A stretch of DNA of 20,804 nucleotides from NCBI GenBank assembly GCA_000969725.1, contig JXSR01S074654.1. One strand, given 5' to 3'. Every line of letters starts with the position of its first letter. Position 1 is the stretch's first letter. The notes below the pieces were generated by a model that saw only the letters and a list, made by a program, of their open reading frames with translations, ran no database searches and was not told the origin of the DNA. The position numbers and the translations under genes are program-made. The DNA comes from Ophiothrix spiculata (taxonomy: Eukaryota > Echinodermata > Ophiuroidea > Amphilepidida > Ophiotrichidae). This document shows, piece after piece, positions 1 through 10,078 of this stretch.

Positions 1-238
1 GGCCTCCAAACAAAATTTTCGCTACCAAACATTTGGTCGTGACGTCAAAATGACGAGTGACTCCAAACAAAATAACTTCAACACCGAGTTGAGACCAAAG
101 AAAATTTTGCGCTAGATTATTGAATTGCCATATACATTGGACCAATTGTTTGCTACCCGTTTATACTTTAAGTTCGATAGCAAATATTTGGTGACGTCAC
201 AACCAAATGTTTGGTAGGAAAAATTTTGTTTAGAGGCC
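1..238. mobile_element. Inverted-repeat element (MITE) with TGACGTCA in both arms
   Basis: The left arm (1-47) begins GGCCTCCAAACAAAATTTT and the right arm (about 190-238) is its reverse complement with a few mismatches. Both arms contain CCAAACATTTGGT next to a TGACGTCA palindrome. The interior is unrelated AT-rich DNA with no coding capacity. The left border coincides with the window edge, so the target duplication cannot be checked. Confidence 0.8.
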
Positions 239-1563
239 GAGTATGATTTCGCCCTTACTCTGTAATTCTGCATGTTTGAATTGCTTTGAACAATGTGTAC
301 AGAGAACATTTTGTAATATTTCAAGTTGACAGAATTTGAAAGCTAAAAGCAAAATGCTAGTTTGGACAGTAGGAATTAAGCTGAAATTCTTGGTGAAATA
401 TGTGCCAATATCTATCCTATAGAACAGCAAAAAATGTAGAAAATACTTGATAATCAAAGATAAGAAAAGCAGATATCTTAGTTTTGTTCTACCCTCAAAT
501 GTGATCAGTCATGTGTAATTTTGATACCCTAAAGTGTGATCGGGTTATAATTTATTACGCTTATGCTAACAATCAGTAACTCTGTAAGCCCTTGCCTAAT
601 AGTGGAGTACAATGAGGAGTGTATATTTGGTGGCTTTTATAATTATATATTTATATAATGGTTTATTAAAAGGTGTTCAATTAGCAGTCTTGATCTCTAG
701 ACTACCAGGGGTTGTAAGGGGATTTTAGCAAACAAAATGTGTTTGACTCTCGCACAACACAATTCATCTGACTAGTCGATAACTATGACAGATATTACAA
801 GTGCTCTGTATCACTGCCGATTGCTCAGATGGAAAAATTGCATTTCCAATATTGATACTTTTTATCTTAAGTACATGCAAAAAGATGTTTACAACAACAA
901 CAAATAAGTGAAATGTGAATTAGGTGTTTTATGCAACTGTGTGTGTATCGAATCTACCGATTTACAACTGTCCAATACTAAATATAAGTAACCTTTACTC
1001 AGATTTACTTTTAAAAGCAAAATTGTAAGAGAATTATTACTCAGATATTTGTAAGAGAATCATAAAAAAGTGCACTTCTTAAAAAAGTTTATGTTAAAGG
1101 GGCAACAGCAGCGGCTGAAACCTACTATGCATCTGAGTTGTTGTTGACATATGGGTATTTCACGCATGACAGATGGGACAAAAGATGGTGCTTTTTTCTA
1201 TTCAAAAGGTTACAAAACAAACATACAAATAAATTTCTCCAAAAATTATATAAATCATGAAAGTTAACCCTTGATACTTATAATTGAAAAACTTACAGTC
1301 AACCTGTGCTCATTAAAGAATTTACAGAGCCATGTAAACTTTGCGTGACAGATGGGACTGCATGAGAAAACGCTGTCTTTTTAGGAAACACTGTTCATTG
1401 CAGAACTCTATCTTGTTCCCATCTGTGATGAAATCCTGTGTCCTTTTTGGTACAAGTTATCATTATCTATAATCCTTTTGAGCTCAATTCACACAATTTT
1501 GGTGATACGAGATCAATCAAGTGTGTGACAGACGGGACGTGACAGACGGGACATTTTGACTTA
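239..1563. other. Non-coding DNA with scattered TGACAGAYGGGAC motifs
   Basis: No exon, RNA gene or complete transposon is visible. The only structure is the recurring motif TGACAGAYGGGAC at about 1167, 1347, 1526 and 1541, the last two in tandem 15 bases apart. Short open frames in this stretch look random. Confidence 0.5.
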
Positions 1564-1575
1564 GGTAGAGTCTAT

Positions 1576-1760
1576 CCGCACAACTGTTGTGTGAATTATA
1601 ATAAGTGTCGCTATAATCCGCACAACTGTTGTGTGAATTATAATAAGTGTCGCTATAATCCGCACAACTGTTGTGTGAATTATAATAAGTGTCGCTTTAA
1701 TCCACACAACTGTTGTGTGAATTATAACGTGTGTTGCTATAATTCGCACAACTGTTGCCA
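1576..1760. repeat. Tandem array of 42-bp units, about 4.4 copies
   Basis: Unit starts are 1576, 1618, 1660, 1702 and 1744, with identity falling toward the right. Each unit holds the near-perfect palindrome CACAACTGTTGTG, so each can fold into a small hairpin. Open frames on both strands here are repeat translations, not genes. Confidence 0.95.
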
Positions 1761-2511
1761 CGAGAGTGACAGCGCTATGTTGTAGTTGTGCGGACTCAGT
1801 AGGCTATCATGTCCGTACATTTTAGGGTCAGCCTTGATCTTTAAAGTTCCTTGTATTTTTTTTGATCAATGTCACTTCGGTGGTTTCCCAGGGGAGGGGT
1901 CAATATCGTGACCAAGACTCGGTAAATTTTGGTCTTGGTCACAGTGTTTTTGAGGGCAATTTTCAAGAAATAGGGTAGGCCTACTTTTTCAAACCCTAGT
2001 GTGAAAACCGTCCGATTAAGTCGCGATTTTGGGGGAATTTGGGTGTGAATAGGTGAAAACGGTAAGTTTTTGGCTTCAGAACCCTCCACCCTTTAGGGGG
2101 TGTTTTGAAAAACTGTGGTCATGCTATGCCTGCAACAGTTTGGGTGCCCCAGGCTCCCCCACACATCCCCCACCCCACCAACCAACCCGGATTAGAACAG
2201 ATAGGGCCTATGGTAGATAAATCATAGTCTCAGATACGGTATCGATCTTTTCAAGAATTTTTGCGCAATAGGCCTATTTGGTCTTACAGAACCCAGGAAT
2301 TTGGGTAGCCTCAACACAACAGTTAGGCCTACCGGTAGGCCTACACTCCCCCGGGCAACCATTGCCCTCTTCAGGCCGCTGTAAACTTGTGATTGTGTGG
2401 GTTAAAATGTAGCTATAGGCCTAAAGATTAGAACTACTATAGTAGCCTAATTATTACTCATTTATCTATACAACTATTTGTGTAGAAGAATGCAACTATA
2501 CCTGCAGGACT

Positions 2512-2880
2512 CTGTAAACTTGTAGATGTGTGGATATGAATGTAACTTCTTACTATCCATATACAACGACTCTGTTAAACGTGTCGTTGTGTGGATAAGA
2601 AATTTAGAATGGAACTACCCACTACCCGTACAACTATTACAGTAGGACTCTGAAAACTTGTAGTTGTGTGGATAAGAATGCAACTTCTAACTATCCGTAC
2701 AACTATTACAGTAGGACTCTGAAAACTTGTAGTTGTGTGGATAAAAATAGCTAAGAAGGTAACTTCCCACTGCCCGTACAATTATACCAGGACTATTTAA
2801 ACTTGTAGTTGTGTGGATAAGAATGCAACTATTCACTATCCGTACAACTACTCCGTAAAATTGTAGTTGTGCGAACTACA
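2512..2880. repeat. Tandem hairpin repeats of roughly 55-80 bp, about six units
   Basis: Successive units pair TATCCGTACAACTA with TAGTTGTGTGGATA about 20-30 bases later, giving stems of about 12-14 bp. Stem 3' sides end near 2536, 2595, 2671, 2742, 2819 and 2870. The CCGTACAAC and GTTGTGTGG words echo the 42-bp units at the other end of the element, suggesting a common origin. Confidence 0.85.
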
Positions 2881-2936
2881 GCAATGTTCGCCGAATTCAC
2901 ACAACAGTTGTGCGGATAGCCAGTTCGTTTGACTTA

Positions 2937-4191
2937 ATAGTTGGGTTCATTTTTATAGGTGTCACAAATAAAACAAACATTTTTCCAAGAATTTATTTCC
3001 AGACAAAGAGGAGAAATAACATTATTTTGTTACAAAACATGACATAAATATAACATCAGATGTTGTCTTCTGCAAATTGGGGGTCACTTCTGAACCTGGT
3101 TTGACTTTCTATCCACCGAATGTGACAAAATTAGATTCTCACCATTGTGCAACTCCTAACTACATGTCAGTAACACAAACTATGGTCAGATTAACTTTTT
3201 CATAGCTAGAATTTTATGCAGAATTCAAATTTATTTGAAATAAAAATTGCAAAATTTGCAACTCCAGATTTCGTCCCATTGAATAGTACACAGCTGAGGG
3301 GTTAAAACGTGACAGGCAGGACACACTTAATGGTAAAATTTCAAACTCATTATTAATTTATAGATATTTTTGATTTTTGTTTCAGACTATTGCACCATCA
3401 TAGAAGATAGGTATTCAGTTTTGAACAAAAATTACTGTTGCTTGTAAAAAATATACAACTTTTTCATGTTTTTTTGTGACAGACGGGACAAACAAGATAT
3501 GGTAACATGTTGAAACTTCAGATAGTAAGAAATCTATCTTACTTCACCATTGTGGCTTAAGTTTGTAATTGTGTTTAGGGAAGGAATTCAACTTTACAAT
3601 TATATGAGAAAAATAATCTGTCCAGCTTATTGACTTTTAATAGCATACACCTGAATTTATACTTAAAAATGACTAAATTTAAGGAAAAATCTTGACTGAA
3701 ATTTTGTCAACTTCAAGTCTGTGTAAAAAAAAAATATGGGAACTGTTGGAGAAAAATAAAAACAGATCCTGAAAGCTGAATATGTTTTCTTTCAAAGTAA
3801 AATAACTTTTCAGCCACAATTTCAACTTTTAGAAGAGTAATCAAAAATCCAGAGTGCAGGGCCAAGTGATTGTAAATGCAACCTGCATCCTGCATTTTTG
3901 TTTACTCTGTCCAAGGAATTATGGGACGGACTTTAACATAGTAATTCTTTCCTTGGGTCAAACTAACTAGTGTAAATTTATAGAAACGATTTTGTGTAAT
4001 ATATTAAGTCCCTCAGGTGCATTTTTCCATTGACATGTTTTCATGTTCCTACAGCTTCGAGAGCACTTTAAATAAGTGCCTGTACAGTATACAGTATGAT
4101 TTATGTTCAGCTCTGCTGTTTAACCCTAACACTTTGAAGCACCTCTTCGCTTAAAAACTATCTCCTCAAAAATTTACATGTTAAAAATGGG
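2937..4191. other. AT-rich non-coding DNA
   Basis: No convincing exon or transposon. TGACAGACGGGAC occurs again at about 3477 and a variant at about 3309. A short inverted repeat (CCAAGGAATTA with TAATTCTTTCCTTGG, about 3912-3956) could form a hairpin. The 60-codon minus-strand frame at 3713-3895 has no coding character. Confidence 0.5.
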
Positions 4192-4290
4192 CGGTTTCCC
4201 CCCAGAATCGAACCCGGGAACTCTCGCTTCCCGATCCAACATTCACTGATGCAAGCCAATGGGTATACGTTGCCCTGGTAGCATTTTTGT
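4192..4290 (-). repeat. tRNA-like SINE fragment
   Basis: The minus strand carries a box B-like GGGTTCGATTCTG about 50 bases after a box A-like TGGCTTGCATCAGTG. The flanks do not close an acceptor stem, so it is a SINE head and not a functional tRNA gene. It shares GCTACCA-GGCA-CG with the fragment at 14497-14600. The following 400 bases (to 4684) hold nothing recognisable. Confidence 0.5.
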
Positions 4291-4684
4291 GACTATAGCT
4301 AACTCCGGTCTGTGATTTATTTGGACTTAGGAGATTTTCTTGATTTTGCGGAATGGGATTTTGTGAGGTTCGGTGGTGTTAGGGTTAATCAGAGTTGTCT
4401 ACATTTTATTATACTAATACTTTATTAACAAAATACACTAGGGGGAAAACATTAAAATGCATACACTTAGTTAAAAAATATTCACAAATACATTTTTTTG
4501 TCCCTTGCGGAGTAGAGTGTAGAAAAAAATATTGTTGACCAGATGTTCAGCCATTAACGAAATACAGCCAAATGCCTGAATATTTTCTCCAAAGCACCAA
4601 TGACATAGCATCCTATGAATAAACATGACGGAAACAATTTGCACACATATTGCCTCATGAACTAATAAATTAATTTTAAATTGC

Positions 4685-4978
4685 AGGTGATTTATAGTGC
4701 ACTACGCGGTCCCCCCCGACTTGTAATTCCACACGGCCTCAGCACACTTTACAGAGCAGTTCTAATCATTGGGTTAAATCACTACCTGGACTCCCTGGGG
4801 CCCAAAGGGCTTACTGCGGCCTACATATTGGTGCAACCCTAGCTTGAGCAATTCACACCCTCATAGAATATACAGTTTTCGCACACTCAGCTCCCAGCTG
4901 GACTCGAACGCGGAACGATCGATATCTTATATGTTTAACAGTCCGAGAACTAACCGACTGAGCTAGCGAGAACTATAT
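4685..4978 (-). mobile_element. tRNA-derived SINE, nearly full length
   Basis: Reading the minus strand from 4978, a tRNA head has box A (GCTAGCTCAGTCGGTTAG) and box B (GCGTTCGAGTCCAGC). The body then ends in GTAGTGCACTATAAATC. The 3' end and a central block (CTGTAAAGTGTGC, GAGGCCG) are shared with the SINE at 8243-8640, and the body matches the fragment at 6198-6371. Together these define one family. Pol III transcription would start near 4978. Confidence 0.8.
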
Positions 4979-5138
4979 AAACTAAGGGTTAACTAAGAGT
5001 TTACCTAAAGCATGAGGTTTCTCCCTTCAGCCATATGAAGTACATATTAGGACCCAATATGCAAGAAATCATATCCTATAGAATGCCTTGCAGATAACCT
5101 TTCCCCATAAATCCAACTATTCTTAAAGATGCAGGCTA

Positions 5139-5165
5139 AGTTAACCTATCAATTCCTATAAGAAA
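5139..5165. repeat. 27-bp direct repeat flanking element copy A, left copy
   Basis: This segment is identical to 5543-5569, and similarity continues for about 15 more bases (TATATAAAGTC against TATATTAAAAGTC). That is too long for a normal target duplication, so the element sits inside or beside a duplicated host segment. Confidence 0.85.
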
Positions 5166-5174
5166 TGTATATAA

Positions 5175-5541
5175 AGTCAAAAAAAATAATTGTTTGGTTG
5201 CCCTCCACAGCTTTTTTCAGAGAGGGTCGGTCGGTCATTTTTTTTTTTTTTTTTTAAATTCTCTTCCACGGACCACTAGGTCGATCGGCCGCTACAGCCT
5301 TCACAACTTACCCCGTGACATCCAAATCAACACAATCAAATACCTCTTGTAGTGATTTGGGACAACCTAAATATTTTGAGGGTTGAATATCGAAAAAAGC
5401 AAAAATATAACATTTTTTTGTAGATTTTCGGTAAGTTTTGCATCTTTTTTAGAAAAAAAAAAAATCAATAAAAAAAGTTTGGGTCGGGCTGAAAAAAAGG
5501 GTCGGTCGGTGGAGGGCAACCAAACAAATTTTTTTTGGCCT
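5175..5541. mobile_element. Inverted-repeat element with poly-T tracts, copy A
   Basis: The terminal repeats are TTGTTTGGTTGCCCTCCAC (5190-5208) and its exact complement (5509-5527), each preceded outward by an A/T run and a GGC-like end. Subterminal GGTCGGTCGG lies at both ends. Copy B at 11587-11949 is colinear over the full length. No transposase is present. The flanking segment 5139-5165 recurs at 5543-5569. Confidence 0.9.
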
Positions 5542-5542
5542 T

Positions 5543-5569
5543 AGTTAACCTATCAATTCCTATAAGAAA
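5543..5569. repeat. 27-bp direct repeat flanking element copy A, right copy
   Basis: Exact partner of 5139-5165, lying directly after the right end of the inverted-repeat element. From here to 5904 the DNA is AT-rich with no exon or RNA gene visible. Confidence 0.85.
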
Positions 5570-5904
5570 CATCTATATTAAAAGTCAAGTAACAAAATAA
5601 TGTGTTTCCAAAATAATTTATAATAAAACAAGATTTAAAATAATATTGGAAATAACCATCATATTCAATTACACTTTGATTAAAACACACAAGAAAACCT
5701 CAATATATCCATTTTTGATACAGTGGGTATAAAATTGATGTGTGGATATTTGGAAAAATAAAAATAAAATAAAAACAATACAAGAGCCTCTATTACATAT
5801 ACTGATTTTTCAATAATTAAAAACAAGAAACACATTATTTTCTTTTTACTTAGCCAAAAACATCTTGAAGTTACTAGTGATGAGACACAATGCACCAATA
5901 CGTT

Positions 5905-6434
5905 GGGGAAGTAGTGACGTCACATTTATGATAAATAGCCCAATATGTGCGGTCTGGTTCCAAACAAATGATAATATTCACCGATCATACGTATTAACAG
6001 ATAGGTGTACGTAAACATACAAATCAGACTGATTTTTCTCGGTTGGAAAACGAAAATAATGGCAGGGGTCCTATCCTGGCTTGTGATCACAACCTTTAGC
6101 ACATAACAGGTCGGCATGTTTTCCCTTATTTTTGTTTTAGAAGAAAGTTATGGTTTCCAGGGGTGTGAGTGTCGGGGGATAAAAAGAGCTGAAAATGCCT
6201 CAGCACCCTTTACAGAGCAGTTCTAATCATTGGGTTAAATCACTACCTGGACTCCCTGGGGCCAAAGGGTTTACTGCGGCCTACATATTGGCGCAACCCT
6301 AGCTTGAGCAATTCACACCCTCATAGAATATACAGTTTTTGCACACTCAGCTCCCAGCTGGACTCGAACGCTTGTTTGGAACCAAAATGCACGTGTTGGG
6401 TGATTTACATAAATTATGACGTCACTACTTCCCC
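5905..6434. mobile_element. Inverted-repeat element with TGACGTCA termini, interrupted by a SINE piece
   Basis: The left end GGGGAAGTAGTGACGTCA is mirrored at the right end (6417-6434). The imperfect inverted repeat continues inward about 60 bases through CCCAAYAYGTGC to GGTTCCAAACA. The interior contains a SINE fragment at 6198-6371 whose end abuts the right arm. It is distinct in sequence from the element at 1-238, although both carry a cyclic-AMP-response-like palindrome in their arms. Confidence 0.8.
6198..6371 (-). mobile_element. Truncated SINE of the 4685-4978 family
   Basis: Nearly identical to 4740-4912, from the central GAGGC block to GACTCGAACGC in box B. It lacks the 3' tail and most of the tRNA head. 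Truncation at both ends inside another element suggests that it was carried along as filler during insertion or rearrangement. Confidence 0.85.
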
Positions 6435-6805
6435 GGCACATACTCTTTTTAACCGTGGCATGCAAGTGTTCTGCTAGTGCATAGAGTTAAGTGCTGGTGA
6501 CAATGTCAAAAACTTTACCTGTTTGAAGAAATCATACCTAGGTGTCTAGAGATAAATACAAAACAATAACACTCATCTATAACGTGATGCAATACGAGAG
6601 AAGAGAAAATTTTCCCCCTCAATTTCTTTTATTTGTACTTTATCATGTTATCTGTTATATCATGTCATTTCAACGGTTTACTGAGTTTAACACAATTAAA
6701 ATCACGAGGGACATTTGACTGAGACAACCGACTTTTCCAAAGCACGAAATTCTGAGAATTCCCGAAGCACATCTTACTAAATCCAAAAATGCAGACAGGA
6801 AATTT

Positions 6806-7405
6806 GGGGTTTTTCTCAGAGATGCTGTTGCTTACGACTGCGGGATAACAATTTTTTTTTTCATAAAAATAGTAAAAATTTAAAAAAATTGTTGCACCTT
6901 TTTTGGGTGCGCAAATTTCAATGCACACTGCATGCAAGTTTTACTAACGCGTTTGATTAATCACCCGCCGCACCGCTGCATAATATATACGTGGAAAATT
7001 ATGCAGACGCAGATGTGCCATCAAAGTAATCAAATTTTATTGAAAAATTTCTTGTTTTTTTTTTCATTTTTCTTGAAAACTAACACGGTGACCCTATTAT
7101 TTTATTTCAGTATTTTGAAGTACGCAAAAAATGCTTTAACATATGTAAAAATTTAAAAAATCAATGGAGCATTTACTATTTTACAAGCAGATAATGATCG
7201 ACTTTTTTTACCTTTCCCTATACTTTGTGTGGTAAAACGGGTGATTTTTTTGGAAACTATATGTACATTTTGAAATGCCTGTATCTAAAAAACGAGCACA
7301 GTGACCTATATTTTTTATTTTAGATTCGTTATCAGCACAAATAAACCTATCAAATACTAAATTTTTAAGAAAATCAATGGAGAATTTGCATCTCTGAGAA
7401 ACCCC
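6806..7405. repeat. AT-rich segment bounded by short inverted repeats, with two related blocks inside
   Basis: GGGGTTTTTCTCAGAGATGC (6806-6825) is mirrored by GCATCTCTGAGAAACCCC (7388-7405). Inside, a block with ACGGTGACCCTATTATTTTATTT (about 7085) is repeated imperfectly about 220 bases later as GCACAGTGACCTATATTTTT. It may be an old non-autonomous transposon. The open frames here are low-complexity. The preceding stretch 6435-6805 shows nothing recognisable. Confidence 0.45.
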
Positions 7406-8039
7406 TTAATACAATAACAAGAATGTACAAGGTCAAGATAACGTAAACTGATTGCGTATGAATTTGAACTTGTATAAGGGTTGGCACTAGAGAGGCACTT
7501 TTCAGAGATTTCATTGTGAAGAGCCCTGAAGTGACTTGCAGTCTTAAGTTTACTCGGCCAATTTCAAATGGAAACTTTGTGAGTCTATGGTACCACCAGC
7601 CAAATGTTGTTAAAAATTAGTATGGGTCTGAATATAATTAGTTTTCACTTTTATTGCACTAAGAATGCGGAAAAAAATCCTGATTGCAGGTTGAAAAGGT
7701 TTGTTGACAAATTGAGGTCGTGTGTGATAGTTTAAATAAAAGTCTATGTGATCTGACGTTCCACAGATATTCGAATGGACTTTGAAAATGTCTATTGATA
7801 TGTGAACTGCATATACTTGATATCATGTATTGTTTTATGTGGTACATATCCAATATATTGATGGATGATAATAATAATGCAATTCTTATCATGCACAAAC
7901 AAATCAGAAGACATCTCAATATGATTTTCATTATTATTACTCTATCTGTTATTAGGAAATCGTCACAACCATCTTATCTCAACCAGATCGCAATCTTAAG
8001 ACGCCGACCTATCAGAACTTAGATTGTAATATTCCCCTA
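7406..8039. other. Non-coding DNA, nothing recognisable
   Basis: Overlapping open frames of 75-90 codons occur on both strands (7659-7931 and 7795-8022). They lack domain-like content, have no splice context, and look like chance frames in AT-rich DNA. Confidence 0.45.
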
Positions 8040-8180
8040 ACAGCTCCCCAATGCGCTTGGGTGGACAAGCAATCGGGATTAAATGACTTGCCTAACTACA
8101 TAACCCATTGGCAATAGTGGGGCTGGAACTCTCGACCTTCAGATTCGGAGTCCTGCACTGTTCCACTAGACCACACAAGT
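8040..8180 (-). mobile_element. tRNA-headed SINE with Deu-like block
   Basis: On the minus strand, TGGTCTAGTGGAACAGTGC (box A region) and GGTCGAGAGTTCC (box B) are followed by GGCAAGTCATTTAATCCC. That block resembles the conserved core of Deu-domain SINEs of deuterostomes. The head resembles tRNA genes with a GGTCTAGTGG D arm. It is a different family from the SINE immediately to its right. Confidence 0.6.
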
Positions 8181-8242
8181 TCCCAACATCAACACCCAAC
8201 CTTAGGACACCTCAGTTTGTCATCAAGGATTTGTCGGATTTG

Positions 8243-8640
8243 TATATAAATATATAAAAATAAATAAATAAATAAATACTGGGGATTTATAGTGTACTAT
8301 GCCTCCCAGATATGTCCCAGACTTCCATTCGGCCTCTGCACATTTTACAGGTGTTCACTGACCACTGTGGCCCAAGTAAGCTCCATTCCACACCAAGCAT
8401 CATTTCAGGTTCTGCGCCACCCTCATGGTGCGCTGAACCTTGATCAGCCCACATACGCACCATCGCTGCCCGGATCAGCTCCCCGAGTTTCGTACGGGTT
8501 TCCACGAGACAAGTAGCAGTTAGTTCCTTGTCCAAGGGAATTTCAAGCACAATCTACTTTTTGGCACCGGCGGGGTTCAAACTCGGGACCTTCCACACTG
8601 CAAGCGTGCACCTTACAGATTGAGCTAACTTGACTGCTAT
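8243..8640 (-). mobile_element. tRNA-derived SINE with a TTTA-repeat 3' tail
   Basis: The tRNA-like head near 8640 has box A (TTAGCTCAATCTGTAAGG) and box B (GAGTTTGAACCCC). The 3' end GTACACTATAAATCCCC runs into a TTTA microsatellite (8243-8279), the hallmark of SINE retroposition. It shares its centre and tail with 4685-4978. The open frames at 8287-8550 on both strands are SINE translations, not genes. Confidence 0.8.
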
Positions 8641-9241
8641 ATATATTCGAAAAGTTTGTATGTACTTTACTATGCTATTTAACTCCTAAGGCTGCAACTG
8701 ACATTTTAGAGAACGTCAAGCATTCTTTTACAATATAATTTATAAAAGGTACAATCCAAAACACACAATTTGAAATTTACCAATAACCTCAAATTAAAAT
8801 TTTTAAAAATAAAAGTTTTTATAATACACAAATAAAGTTGTGTATAAAGTAACATTTCTTTCAACAACATGATTTAAATCCAGGTACAACTTTTGTATTT
8901 GTATGACAGTTTTTGATGTTCATATTACTGTGTCAAAAGAGAAATAGCGAAGGAATTTGAATTACACACAAAAAAATCATTCTTTTATATGCCTGCACTC
9001 GTTGTATGGATCTCTCTGCACTTATACACACACAGCATATTGGAGGGGAAGAGATATAATGCTAAAGCCCCAATTTATCTGCGATACAGAAAGTGGAAAA
9101 AATCACAGAAATGGGGAGTGTAGCATGGACAATGAAAAATCAAGCTAAAATGTTTATAGCCTACCAATTCAAATTTACAAAACTTTATCAATTTAAATGA
9201 AAACCAAATACACAGGCATATGTGAATCCTCAGCATTTACA
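8641..9241. other. AT-rich non-coding DNA downstream of the exons
   Basis: No convincing exon, polyadenylation context or repeat family is seen. The gene entering from the right probably continues across or beyond this stretch, but no exon could be placed. The plus-strand frame 8957-9148 has no coding character. Confidence 0.4.
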
Positions 9242-9328
9242 AGAATTCCTGCACGTATTATGTCAAAATCAATATCATTCTCGGGATCATTACTGTAATT
9301 CGCTGAATGTGAAAGGAATTTATTGTTA
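9242..9328 (-). CDS. Possible further exon of the same gene (weak)
   Basis: On the minus strand an acceptor-like TTCCTTTCACATTCAG is followed by an open frame reading NYSNDPENDIDFDIIRAG, with a possible donor CTT|GTAAAT near its end. The acidic, non-repetitive reading resembles coding sequence. However, its phase does not match the phase-0 end of exon 4, so either an intervening exon is missing or the call is wrong. The boundaries given are tentative. Confidence 0.25.
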
Positions 9329-9575
9329 GATGAGGAGTAGTCCTACGGGGCAAAACACTATTATCTTGATGTTAATAATATGATGTTCATGTACGTGATT
9401 TTGAGTAAAACCAAAAATCACGAAAAATGGGAAGTTTCAAAAATTGATATTTGATTTTGTAAATCTGAAAAATTGAGCTTTAATACTTCTCGTGAGATAA
9501 TATTATCAGGCAAATAGATTTTCTACTGAAACTTTCACAGGAACAAGATGAATATTTTTCTAGCCTCAATTCCAT

Positions 9576-9812
9576 GCTTTTGTGAGATTTTGGCCGGAAA
9601 ATATGCTTCTGGAACTAAGTCAGCTTCCAGAGCTCCGGGAGCAGTACATATCTAGTGCATGCTCCGGGAGCATGTTTAAAATATATTGTCTTGCAAAATG
9701 GCATTGATAAAGAAGCAAGTAACTAGATGCATCTAATACATGCTCCCGGAGCATGTATTTGTATTAGATACTGCTTCCAGAGCATAATTTCGGTCCAAAA
9801 CCTCACAAAAGC
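9576..9812. mobile_element. Palindromic element with a perfect 9-bp target duplication
   Basis: The ends are GCTTTTGTGAGATTTTGG and its near-complement at 9795-9812. They are flanked by identical 9-bp direct repeats CAATTCCAT (9567-9575 and 9813-9821). Internally, CATGCTCCGGGAGCATG-type palindromes occur twice and the arms continue as imperfect inverted repeats with CTTCCAGAGC words. There is no coding capacity. A decayed relative may be the pair of CTTTTGTAAGATTTTGG-like arms at 19042-19180. Confidence 0.9.
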
Positions 9813-9829
9813 CAATTCCATTGCCTTAC

Positions 9830-9979
9830 CTTCATTTCGCATCTGGAGAGAAATGCTGAGAATGCTTTGGTGGCATTTTCCCTGATGCTTAGTTGGCGAT
9901 GAGCCAGGAGTGGATACACTATGGTGTGCATGTTACTTGTCAGGAACTCTGGAAGCTGGCTAAGTTCTTGCTTGCCGAA
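9830..9979 (-). CDS. Coding exon 4 of the HEAT/ARM-like protein (residues 265-314)
   Basis: The exon is 150 bases, 50 codons, phase 0 at both ends, with acceptor ATTGATAG|TTC and donor ATGAAG|GTAAGG. It encodes FGKQELSQLPEFL, then NMHTIVYPLL and LSIRENATKAFSAFL, a textbook HEAT pattern (hydrophobic helix, turn, then IRENA-type second helix). The frame joins exon 3 directly and has no stop. The polypyrimidine tract before the acceptor is weak, but the coding pattern and phase agreement make the call firm. A palindromic element starts only a few bases beyond the donor. Confidence 0.85.
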
Positions 9980-10078
9980 CTATCAATATAAATGCGAAAC
10001 GAGGAACATGGTATGATACGAATACTTGACAGAGTACAGATATTCAGTTTCATTCTCATTAACCTTTGCTGCAGCCTA

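Larger units (their letters stand above)
1564..2927. mobile_element. Foldback-like element with hairpin-satellite ends
   Basis: A 26-bp segment starting CTATCCGCACAACTG at 1572-1597 recurs as a perfect inverted copy at 2894-2919. Each copy lies 8 bases inside a 9-bp direct repeat TTTGACTTA (1555-1563 and 2928-2936), a candidate target duplication. The left end is amplified as 42-bp tandem units and the right end as roughly 70-bp hairpin units, as in foldback elements. The centre (about 1800-2400) holds no recognisable transposase, so it would be non-autonomous. Repeated TAGGCCTA words lie in the centre. The 8 outermost bases on each side are not mutual complements, so the exact ends are uncertain. 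Confidence 0.6.

Noticed and set aside
1561..1785. Cys/Asn-rich repeat peptide frame on the plus strand and its antisense frame
   Set aside because: Both are translations of the 42-bp tandem repeat, which is a multiple of three and so stays open by chance.
4192..4290. Functional tRNA gene on the minus strand
   Set aside because: Box A- and box B-like words are present but no acceptor or anticodon stem closes.
8287..8550. Overlapping open frames of 74-87 codons on both strands
   Set aside because: They lie wholly within the tRNA-derived SINE.
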